From contig JAEUVF010000003.1 in assembly GCA_016787265.1 (NCBI GenBank), positions 155,330-219,329 on the forward strand: a stretch of DNA of 64,000 nt. The letters run 5' to 3'. Positions 1 through 6,961 of the stretch are shown here, piece by piece. The position numbers were made by a program, and so were the translations under genes. The notes beneath the pieces were generated by a model that saw only the letters and a list, made by a program, of their open reading frames with translations, had not been told where the DNA came from and did not search any database. How positions within the stretch are numbered: the stretch's first letter is position 1; every line of letters begins with the position of its first letter. This DNA comes from Flavipsychrobacter sp. Lineage in GTDB: Bacteria; Bacteroidota; Bacteroidia; Chitinophagales; Chitinophagaceae.

Positions 1-24
1 CTTCCTTTACCGGAACAAATTATC

Positions 25-933
25 ATGTGGGTATCTTATAAGAAAGGATTCAAAGCATGGCTTCGATTGGAAAAATCGCTGGCTGACCATTCGGTAGCTG
101 CTTACCTGCACGACCTTGAGTTATTGTTACAGTACCTTGAAATCTCTGGAACAGCTCTTCCTCCTGATCAAATTACTCCCGAACAATTGCAGGCCTTTCT
201 CCGCTGGATTGCTGAACTGGGAATGAGCCAACGCTCTCAGGCAAGGATCCTGTCCGGACTCAAAAGTTTTTATACCTATTGCCTGGTGGAAAAAATCACC
301 AATACCGATCCAACTGCCTTGCTTGAAGCACCAAAACTGCAACGCAAACTACCCGACACATTGAGCTATGAAGAAATCGAAGCGATCATTGCAGCCATTG
401 ATCTCAGCAAGCCGGAAGGAGAACGTAATAAAGCTATTCTTGAAACCATGTATAGTTGTGGACTTCGGGTGAGCGAGATCGTTGGTCTTCAAATTTCCTG
501 CCTGTATCTTGATAGCGGGTTTATCAGGGTTATTGGAAAAGGAAATAAAGAAAGGCTGGTGCCAATCGGGGAAAAAGCGGTCCGGCAGCTCTGTATTTAC
601 CTGGAGCAGGTTCGTAAACACCAGCCAATTAAACCAGGCGCGGAAGACATAGTCTTTCTGAACCGTCGTGGACAACCACTGAGCAGGGTGATGATTTTTC
701 TGGTGATCAAAGAGCTTGCGAAAAAAGCCGGTATTCAAAAATCCATTTCCCCCCATACCTTCCGGCACTCATTCGCCACCCACCTGGTGGAAGGGGGGGC
801 AGATCTTCGGGCTGTGCAGGAAATGCTGGGCCACGAAAGTATCACTACAACTGAAATCTATACCCATCTTGACCGCGAATTTCTACGACGCACCCTTCAC
901 GAATTTCATCCGGCTTTCCGTTCGTCCATTTGA
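25..933 (+). CDS. xerD: Tyrosine recombinase XerC/XerD type
   Basis: Site-specific tyrosine recombinase of about 302 aa, the usual length for XerC/XerD, which resolve chromosome dimers at dif. An N-terminal SAM-like core-binding domain (about residues 5-90) precedes a catalytic domain (about 110-290). The catalytic set is complete: R148 (CGLRVSE), K172, H244 and R247 (PHTFRH), H270 (LGHESI) and nucleophile Y279. It begins 25 bases into the window, so its upstream context is not visible. No phage or island genes lie beside it and its composition matches its neighbours, so I read it as the housekeeping enzyme and not a mobile-element integrase. XerC versus XerD cannot be settled from one copy; XerD is the commoner annotation for Bacteroidota single-copy homologues. 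Confidence 0.88.
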   Translation: MWVSYKKGFKAWLRLEKSLADHSVAAYLHDLELLLQYLEISGTALPPDQITPEQLQAFLRWIAELGMSQRSQARILSGLKSFYTYCLVEKITNTDPTALLEAPKLQRKLPDTLSYEEIEAIIAAIDLSKPEGERNKAILETMYSCGLRVSEIVGLQISCLYLDSGFIRVIGKGNKERLVPIGEKAVRQLCIYLEQVRKHQPIKPGAEDIVFLNRRGQPLSRVMIFLVIKELAKKAGIQKSISPHTFRHSFATHLVEGGADLRAVQEMLGHESITTTEIYTHLDREFLRRTLHEFHPAFRSSI

Positions 934-960
934 TCGCAAACAATTAGCTTCGTAGCCCGT

Positions 961-968
961 TATATTTG
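961..968 (+). promoter_or_regulatory. -7 box (TATATTTG) for the DUF2911 gene
   Basis: Exact match to the Bacteroidota -7 consensus TAnnTTTG, 20 nt before the ATG at 989. No convincing -33 TTG is present at the usual spacing. Confidence 0.5.
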
Positions 969-988
969 TCATTCAAAATCAGCTCATC

Positions 989-1822
989 ATGAAAAAAATC
1001 ATTCTTACGCTGTCAGTAGCGTTTTGCCTCTTGTCAGGTGCACAGGCACAGCTCAAGACACCTCAACCCAGTCCGGCAGCCCATATAAAACAGGAGTTCG
1101 CCTTATCCAACGTTGAATTATCTTATTCCCGTCCTGCTATGCGTAACCGTGCCATCTTCGGCGATCTGGTTCCCTACGGAAAAGTTTGGCGTACTGGTGC
1201 CAACGCCGCAACCACCATTACCTTTGGTGATGATGTGGAATTCGGTGGCAAACCTGTTCCTGCAGGCAAATACGGATTACTGACCATTCCTGGCGCTAGT
1301 GAGTGGGTGGTAATTCTCACCAGGCAACTGGATGTGACCAGTCCTGCCGCTTATAAGCAAGACCAGGATGTGGTACGTGTAACTGTTCGTCCGGAGTCAC
1401 TGCCTTTTAGTCTCGAAACCTTTATGATTGGTTTTGATAACATTCAGCCTACTTCCATGAATATGGACATCGTATGGGACAGAACGGTTGTGAGTGTTCC
1501 TATCAAGGCTAATATCGATGCCAAAGTGATGGCACAGATACAGGAACTGGAGAAAACTGATAAATTCCCCTATTTTCAGGCTGCCATGTACTATATGGAA
1601 AATGGCAAAGACATGAATAAAGCACTGGGATGGCTTACGAAAGCAACTGAGCAAAATCCGAATGCTTTCTGGGTACACCATCAACGTGCAAATTGCCTGG
1701 CTAAACTGGGTAAAAAAGCAGATGCTATCGCTGCCGCCAATAAATCAATGGAATTGGCCAAAGCTGCGAAGAACGATGATTACGTAGTGCTCAACCAAAA
1801 ACTACTGGCTACTTTGAAATAA
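989..1822 (+). CDS. DUF2911 domain exported protein with TPR-like C-terminus
   Basis: A 277-aa exported protein. Residues 1-21 form a Sec signal peptide ending in AQA-Q. Residues about 30-175 match the DUF2911 family (signature stretch around SYSRPAMRNR and GDLVPYGKVWRTGAN), common in Bacteroidota and without known biochemical function. The C-terminal 90 residues are helical with a TPR-like pattern (ALGWLTKATEQNPNAFWVHHQRANCLAKLGKKADA). It stands alone between its own -7 box and a strong terminator at 1841-1872, so it is probably monocistronic. Family assignment is firm; role unknown. Confidence 0.85.
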   Translation: MKKIILTLSVAFCLLSGAQAQLKTPQPSPAAHIKQEFALSNVELSYSRPAMRNRAIFGDLVPYGKVWRTGANAATTITFGDDVEFGGKPVPAGKYGLLTIPGASEWVVILTRQLDVTSPAAYKQDQDVVRVTVRPESLPFSLETFMIGFDNIQPTSMNMDIVWDRTVVSVPIKANIDAKVMAQIQELEKTDKFPYFQAAMYYMENGKDMNKALGWLTKATEQNPNAFWVHHQRANCLAKLGKKADAIAAANKSMELAKAAKNDDYVVLNQKLLATLK

Positions 1823-1840
1823 AGGTTGCCTAATAAAAAT

Positions 1841-1872
1841 GAAAGACCTGCAATTGCGGGTCTTTCTTTTTT
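1841..1872 (+). terminator. Rho-independent terminator after the DUF2911 gene
   Basis: An 11-bp stem (1841-1851 with 1856-1866, one G-T pair) and AATT loop, followed by a run of six T. It is 18 nt downstream of the stop codon. Confidence 0.9.
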
Positions 1873-1896
1873 CACGTCTCACATCTCACGTCTCTC
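1872..1896. repeat. Short heptanucleotide array (TCTCACR type)
   Basis: TCAC-containing heptamers (TCACGTC, TCACATC, TCACGTC) immediately after the terminator T-run. Similar arrays occur at 32465-32520, 42742-42880 and 51224-51255, so this looks like a small dispersed simple-repeat family. Confidence 0.5.
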
Positions 1897-1916
1897 TTGT
1901 TATTAACCGTCCAGGA

Positions 1917-2342
1917 TTAATCTATTTTGCGAAACACCTGTGGGCAGCCCATACAACTGAGGTAAGGCCTGAATCCATTTGGTTCCACTTTGAAGGAGTA
2001 TTTTCCATCCAGCCAATCAAATTTTCCACGGGAAAAGTTTTCTAATCCCGTTTCCCGCATATTCAGTGGACGGGTTAATAAGGTTCCATCGCCCAGGCGA
2101 ACTTCATACTGATTTGTCAGCAAATCGAAACTGGTTGAATTGTGCCGGATCGTGCGATAGGTCAGTGAGTTATCCAGCAAAACCACCATCCCATCTTTTT
2201 TATAAAATACCAGCGTATCTGCAGTATGATTGATATCCACCCAGCTACCCAGTAATTCCCGGCCGGAGCTGAGATTTTCTTTTCCGCAGGCAGCTAATAA
2301 AATGACTGCAGGAAGGATGAGTAAAATGGAAAGAGGTTTCAT
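1917..2342 (-). CDS. Small lipoprotein, unknown function
   Basis: A 141-aa protein whose N-terminus is a lipoprotein signal peptide: hydrophobic h-region and lipobox LAAC with the modified cysteine near residue 19. The mature part has alternating polar/hydrophobic strands, as in a small beta-rich lipocalin-like fold, but I do not recognise a family. It starts 12 nt after the symporter gene on the same strand and is the likely last gene of the 9484-1917 operon. Expected location is a membrane, facing the periplasm or the cell surface. Confidence 0.7.
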   Translation of the reverse strand: MKPLSILLILPAVILLAACGKENLSSGRELLGSWVDINHTADTLVFYKKDGMVVLLDNSLTYRTIRHNSTSFDLLTNQYEVRLGDGTLLTRPLNMRETGLENFSRGKFDWLDGKYSFKVEPNGFRPYLSCMGCPQVFRKID

Positions 2343-2354
2343 AAAGCCAATGCT

Positions 2355-4052
2355 TTAAGGCATTGAGCGTTTTTTATTTCCAAGCGTTGCATGAATTAAA
2401 ATCGCGAGCAGAATTAATACCGTCGCCCCAACCAGGTTCAACCAGAGAAAGGCCATCTTACCTTTCCAGAAGATTAGTACCACAATAGCCTCAGTTATAA
2501 CTGCACTCCAGAAAGTAGCGGTACCACCCACCCATTTAAAGAAGAAAGCAACCAGGAAAATACCCAGGATCACTCCGTAAAACAACGAACCCAATACATT
2601 TACTGCTTCAATCAGGCTGCCCATATTATTGGCGAATTGGGCGGTTCCAATACAAAATAAACCCCACCCAAGCGTATACCATTTCGACATTTTATACTCC
2701 CCAATGGGCGTGAATTCCGTTTTGGAATATTGTTTATGAATATCACATACGGTACTGGATGCAAGGGAATTTAAGGCAGCGGCAATACTGCCCCAGGAAG
2801 CAAGGAAGATCACGGCTATCAACAAGCCTACAATGCCTTCCGGCAGATGATCCACCACAAATCGAAGGAATACATAGTTTGTATCATTCACATCCGCGAG
2901 TGGTGCCGCTTTTTTGAGTGTGGATTTATATTCTTTGCGATATTCCTGTAATTCCTGTTGATTGGCCCTGATCTGTTCAGCAATAACTGTATTCTCCGGT
3001 TCCTGAATGTATTGGCTAACGAGGCTGGATTGTTTTGCTGATTTCTCTTCAAAAGCAGTTTCGATGCTGGCAAGTTCCTCTCTGGCAGTAGCGTCTACCA
3101 CATTGGCAGATACGGCTTTATTAAAAAAAACCGGACCCTGGTTAAACTGATAAAACGTAAAGAGAAGCGCTCCAATCAGCAGAATCGCAAACTGCATGGG
3201 CACTTTTACGATGCCGTTCATAAGTAAGCCAATACGACTTTCGGTGAGACTCTTTGCTGTGAGATAACGCCCCACCTGGCTTTGATCCGTTCCAAAATAG
3301 GATAATGAAAGAAAAAAACCACCGATGATTCCACTCCAGATATTATACCGGTCTGACCAGTTGAAGCCGTTTTCTGTTTGGCCACTGGTGATCACATTCA
3401 ACTTCCCCATTTGCCCGCTCACTTTCAGCGCGTCAATAAATCCGATGCCTTCTGGCAGCAGATGTACCATCATATACGCAGCGATAAACATCCCGGAAAA
3501 AATAATGATCAGTTGTAATTGCTGGGTATACGCAACTGCCTTTGCACCTCCCGTTACTGTGTAAATAATCAGGAGTCCGCCCATGAAAATATTGGTCAGG
3601 TAAATATTCCAGCCCAATAAGGAAGAGAGAATGATGGAGGGCGCGTAAATGCTGATACCGGTTGATAATCCCCGGCTCAGCAGAAATAATATCGAAGTAA
3701 AGGTTCTTGTTTTTTTATCGAATCGCTGCTCCAGGTATTCGTAGGCCGTGTATACTTTCAGACGATGAAAAATGGGTACAAAAAAGAGGGAGATCACTAC
3801 CATCGCAATAGGAAGTCCAAAATAATACTGTACGAAGCGCATCCCGTCATCAAAAGCTTGTCCGGGTGCAGAAATAAAAGTAACCGCACTCGCCTGCGTT
3901 CCCATTATACTCAGCAGTACTAGATACCAGGGTAGGGATCGGTTACCAAGAAAATAACCATCCAGGTTTTTGCTGCTGGCACTTCGGTATAATCCGTAAA
4001 AGATGATACCACATAGCACAACCGCCAGTATAATCCAGTCTAATACACTCAT
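2355..4052 (-). CDS. Sodium:solute symporter (SSS family)
   Basis: A 565-aa polytopic inner-membrane protein of the sodium/solute symporter family, with the typical N-terminal helix followed by a YFLGNRSLPWYLV segment and a GTQASAVTF-like second helix. The predicted topology has about 13 helices. A charged, probably helical insertion of roughly 75 residues (about 310-385) interrupts the helix pattern; similar insertions occur in Bacteroidota SSS proteins. Its ATG overlaps the TGA of the upstream 39-aa membrane protein (ATGA), so translation is probably coupled. The substrate cannot be read from sequence; the neighbouring M14 peptidase and PIG-L deacetylase suggest a product of periplasmic hydrolysis (an amino acid, sugar or acetate). 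Confidence 0.88.
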   Translation of the reverse strand: MSVLDWIILAVVLCGIIFYGLYRSASSKNLDGYFLGNRSLPWYLVLLSIMGTQASAVTFISAPGQAFDDGMRFVQYYFGLPIAMVVISLFFVPIFHRLKVYTAYEYLEQRFDKKTRTFTSILFLLSRGLSTGISIYAPSIILSSLLGWNIYLTNIFMGGLLIIYTVTGGAKAVAYTQQLQLIIIFSGMFIAAYMMVHLLPEGIGFIDALKVSGQMGKLNVITSGQTENGFNWSDRYNIWSGIIGGFFLSLSYFGTDQSQVGRYLTAKSLTESRIGLLMNGIVKVPMQFAILLIGALLFTFYQFNQGPVFFNKAVSANVVDATAREELASIETAFEEKSAKQSSLVSQYIQEPENTVIAEQIRANQQELQEYRKEYKSTLKKAAPLADVNDTNYVFLRFVVDHLPEGIVGLLIAVIFLASWGSIAAALNSLASSTVCDIHKQYSKTEFTPIGEYKMSKWYTLGWGLFCIGTAQFANNMGSLIEAVNVLGSLFYGVILGIFLVAFFFKWVGGTATFWSAVITEAIVVLIFWKGKMAFLWLNLVGATVLILLAILIHATLGNKKRSMP

Positions 4053-4168
4053 GAAAAATAACGGGTAAAAAAGTGAAAGGCAATGATCTGCAGAACCAGG
4101 AGAACCAGCACAAAAATGTACCAGGCCTTCCAGCTTTTAAATACAGGTATTTTTTCTTGTTCTTCCAT
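4049..4168 (-). CDS. 39-aa single-pass membrane protein coupled to the symporter
   Basis: A short reading frame of 39 codons plus stop, starting at the ATG at 4168. It has a charged N-terminus (MEEQEKIPVFKSWKAW), one hydrophobic helix of about 18 residues, and an aromatic/basic end. Its TGA stop overlaps the symporter's ATG by 4 nt. The position, overlap and clear transmembrane segment support a real small gene. It may be a small accessory subunit of the transporter, as is known for some other SSS carriers, but that is inference. No homology call can be made by eye. Confidence 0.6.
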   Translation of the reverse strand: MEEQEKIPVFKSWKAWYIFVLVLLVLQIIAFHFFTRYFS

Positions 4169-4220
4169 ATTTTACGCTGATTCACTCTACTCAGATAAGA
4201 TCTGTGGTAGCGGAGTGAAT

Positions 4221-4382
4221 TTATTTTTTGCGACCTGAAATCAAACCAGCACTCAGCAAGCCGATTCCCAATCCGATTAATAAACCTATATGGACCCGTT
4301 TGATAAAGATGCCGATAATCAGCCCTATGCCGATTGCCAGTGCAATCCCGATATCTCTCCTGCTATTATTTTTTGTTGCCAT
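4221..4382 (-). CDS. 53-aa glycine-rich two-helix membrane protein
   Basis: A 53-codon frame starting 2 nt after the stop of the PIG-L gene and running toward the symporter. The N-terminus is basic (MATKNNSRRD). Two hydrophobic stretches rich in the pattern GIGxxIG follow, separated by IKRVH, and the end is GRKK. The glycine-zipper look resembles small membrane proteins that oligomerise, but no family is recognised. Tight spacing in a same-strand gene row and membrane-compatible composition support it as a gene. Confidence 0.6.
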   Translation of the reverse strand: MATKNNSRRDIGIALAIGIGLIIGIFIKRVHIGLLIGLGIGLLSAGLISGRKK

Positions 4383-4384
4383 TC

Positions 4385-6892
4385 TTAGAATTGCTTTTTC
4401 TGATTCAACCCGATAAGGTTAGCCAGCAACCGGTAAGCCCCGGGAACACCCGCAGGCAATTGGCGGAAGAAAACTAAACCGGTATACGTAAAATAACCTT
4501 TTCCATACTTTGCAATGATCAGGCTTCCATCATCGGGCTTCTCATCCGGATCGTTCATGGACAGAATGGTTTCAAAACGGGAATCAAAATTCGCTGCATG
4601 GTAAATGCTCCGCTCCTGCTTCCATCCCGCAAAATCGGCCAGGGTAATTTTATTGGGAAAATTAAGTACAGGATGAATTGGATTAATGAACTTAACGGGT
4701 GCATTTTCATCCGTAATACGGTTACGCACAATTGTAAAAGGATAAGGACCTATTTTTGACTTTACAGTTCCCAACTGGTTGGATGTATTATATTGAACAA
4801 TCATGTTCCCGCCTGCTTCCACATATGCCATCAACTTCGGATAATGATTACCGAGAGATTCCATAACATTATATGCCCGCACACCAGTTATGATTGCATC
4901 CAGCTTTTTTAAATCGTAAGATCCGAGCGTTACTTCATCCAAAACCACTACTGAATATCCCATTTGTTTTAATGCTTCGGGAATCGCATCCCCTGACCCA
5001 GGAATATAACCAACCATTTTGCCCACCACCCGTATTTCCTCTTTCACTACCGTTACACTGGTTGGCAGGAAATAATGAATATTGGGAATATGATCGTATT
5101 GAATCAGCTTCAGCCCATTGTTGTATCGTACACGCCTGTTTGCTTCAGGAATTTCAACCCATGGATAAATGCGATCTGGCACTTTCCCTTTAAACAACGT
5201 ATCCAACGGCAGGATCACTGACTGCATCGTATTTTTCGGCAATGGTAATTTATAGGAAAGGCTTTTCTGTGTATTCTTCTCTCCTTCCATAAGATCGAAC
5301 AAGAATCGTCCCTTTACAGTATCACGTTGCTGATAACTTTTATAAATCAATTGCAGGTGTTGGGGATGTTTGGGAACAAGATTATTCAAAACCACAGCAG
5401 GCTGCAATCCCAATACAATAGGCGAAACAACCATTACCGGTTGATAGATTTCACCTTTTACAGGATCTGTATATTTATACTGCAACGGTATGCGCTGCCG
5501 GAACTCTGTATTCTCCACTTTGTATCGCAATTCCATCTCATCCCACTGGATTTCTGCATTTCCAATATGACTGGGAACCTTTACAGTAAAACTACCTGAA
5601 TCCATTTGCTCACGAAGCCAGTAAGGTTGTGTTTTATTGAAATCTTCAACAATAAGCCGGGAAAACTTTTTACTCATAAACTCATTACCAACGGCAATCG
5701 GTGCAAGCTGAAAACTGGTATCTTCCAGTTCCAGTGTAAGGTCGTTTACAGGAATTTTACTGGTGTTAATTACATTGAAACTTATTTGAAGAGAATCACC
5801 AGTAACGGCAACCTGCTGACTGGCTATAGCTTCCACATAAAAACCCAGGCAGGCAGTAATCAGCTGTTGAATCTCCGCTTTCTTTTTTGCCTTCCAATAA
5901 TAATCTTTTACGTTTTGATCTACTTTGTTATAAAGACGAACAAGGGATGGAACGGAAGATGCGGGGTGTGTTGGACTAAACTGTTGAATTAGTGAATCAA
6001 CAGAAGCGTTGAATTGTTTTTCATTTATCCTGGACCAGTCAGTAGTAACATCATCAAAAAGATCATTTCTGAGCGGAACACCATCCGTATGCGAAAAATA
6101 TTCATATTGGTGTCCTCGCTGAGCCGGCACACCGAATCCCTGGCTTTTATGCTGACTTCTGCTTTCTGCTGAAATTTCACCATATCCTTTGCCGAGTAAA
6201 GGATTAAAAATCCCAACATCAATTTTATATTGGTCCTCACTCTGCGTATTAGCCGAACCGAAATTATAGGTATTCCATAAAATGCGCTTGGGCTTCCAGG
6301 GTTCGGTCATCACAAATTGCTCCGGGAAACGATTTGGGTCTCCTGCTGCCTTAAACGCTTCGATGGCCAATGCCGCAGAAGCAGAGTGATGGCCATGCCC
6401 CGCTCGCGAATCCGGTGGGAAACGGGTTATGATAACATCCGGCTTAAAACGTCTGATCACAAATACCACATCTGCAAGGATTTTCTCCTTATTCCAGATG
6501 CGTAGTGCTTCCTCCGTTGATTTGCTGAAACCAAAATCAAATGCACGCGTGAAAAACTGTTCTGCTCCATCAATTCTCCTGGCAGCCAGTAACTCCTGCG
6601 TGCGGATTAATCCCAAAGAAACTCCCTGTTCGTCTCCTATAAGATTTTGGCCACCATCGCCACGGGTCAGCGACAAGTATCCTGTCCGATATTTTTTTTC
6701 ATTTGCCAGGTATGCCAGCAACCTGGTATTTTCATCATCAGGGTGTGCCGCAATATAAAGTACAGACCCAAGTACTTTGAGTTTTTCAAATCCCTGTAAA
6801 ATATCTGCGGATGATTTACTGACCGGTTTTTGGGCCAGCAGACAGATGGGAAAAAATGCCCCGAAAACAAAGGCGCGTAAATATTTGCTCAT
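4385..6892 (-). CDS. Exported PIG-L family deacetylase, large form
   Basis: An 835-aa protein with a signal peptide (cut after about residue 20). The N-terminal third is a PIG-L/LmbE zinc deacetylase domain: H50-PDDE (AHPDDE) and the distal H166/H168/H169 cluster (GHGHH) are both present. Such domains usually remove N-acetyl groups from sugars or amino-sugar conjugates. The C-terminal two thirds hold beta-rich NEW3/Ig-like segments and a final alpha/beta part with a GVRAYN motif resembling ThuA/class-I amidotransferase folds. The architecture is that of the large exported PIG-L proteins of Bacteroidota. The true substrate is unknown. Its gene follows the M14 gene, separated by a REP-like hairpin (6913-6957). 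Confidence 0.85.
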   Translation of the reverse strand: MSKYLRAFVFGAFFPICLLAQKPVSKSSADILQGFEKLKVLGSVLYIAAHPDDENTRLLAYLANEKKYRTGYLSLTRGDGGQNLIGDEQGVSLGLIRTQELLAARRIDGAEQFFTRAFDFGFSKSTEEALRIWNKEKILADVVFVIRRFKPDVIITRFPPDSRAGHGHHSASAALAIEAFKAAGDPNRFPEQFVMTEPWKPKRILWNTYNFGSANTQSEDQYKIDVGIFNPLLGKGYGEISAESRSQHKSQGFGVPAQRGHQYEYFSHTDGVPLRNDLFDDVTTDWSRINEKQFNASVDSLIQQFSPTHPASSVPSLVRLYNKVDQNVKDYYWKAKKKAEIQQLITACLGFYVEAIASQQVAVTGDSLQISFNVINTSKIPVNDLTLELEDTSFQLAPIAVGNEFMSKKFSRLIVEDFNKTQPYWLREQMDSGSFTVKVPSHIGNAEIQWDEMELRYKVENTEFRQRIPLQYKYTDPVKGEIYQPVMVVSPIVLGLQPAVVLNNLVPKHPQHLQLIYKSYQQRDTVKGRFLFDLMEGEKNTQKSLSYKLPLPKNTMQSVILPLDTLFKGKVPDRIYPWVEIPEANRRVRYNNGLKLIQYDHIPNIHYFLPTSVTVVKEEIRVVGKMVGYIPGSGDAIPEALKQMGYSVVVLDEVTLGSYDLKKLDAIITGVRAYNVMESLGNHYPKLMAYVEAGGNMIVQYNTSNQLGTVKSKIGPYPFTIVRNRITDENAPVKFINPIHPVLNFPNKITLADFAGWKQERSIYHAANFDSRFETILSMNDPDEKPDDGSLIIAKYGKGYFTYTGLVFFRQLPAGVPGAYRLLANLIGLNQKKQF

Positions 6893-6912
6893 TGTTTTGT
6901 AAAATACTAAAG

Positions 6913-6957
6913 TTCACCCGACCGGTGGCACCGGTCGGGTGCCACCGGTCGGGTGAA
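6913..6957 (+). repeat. REP-like palindromic element, copy A
   Basis: A 45-bp element between the stop of the M14 gene and the start of the PIG-L gene. Structure is L-R-R, where L is CACCCGACCGGT and R is its reverse complement ACCGGTCGGGTG. Spacers are GGC and CC, and TT/AA flank it. It can fold into either of two alternative GC-rich hairpins. It is the same family as copies B-D and is linked to the RAYT at 9633. Confidence 0.85.
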
Positions 6958-6961
6958 ACTC

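Noticed and set aside
25..933. Tyrosine recombinase as a marker of a mobile island
   Set aside because: It looks like a housekeeping XerC/D by length and motif, and no island genes or att repeats lie beside it.
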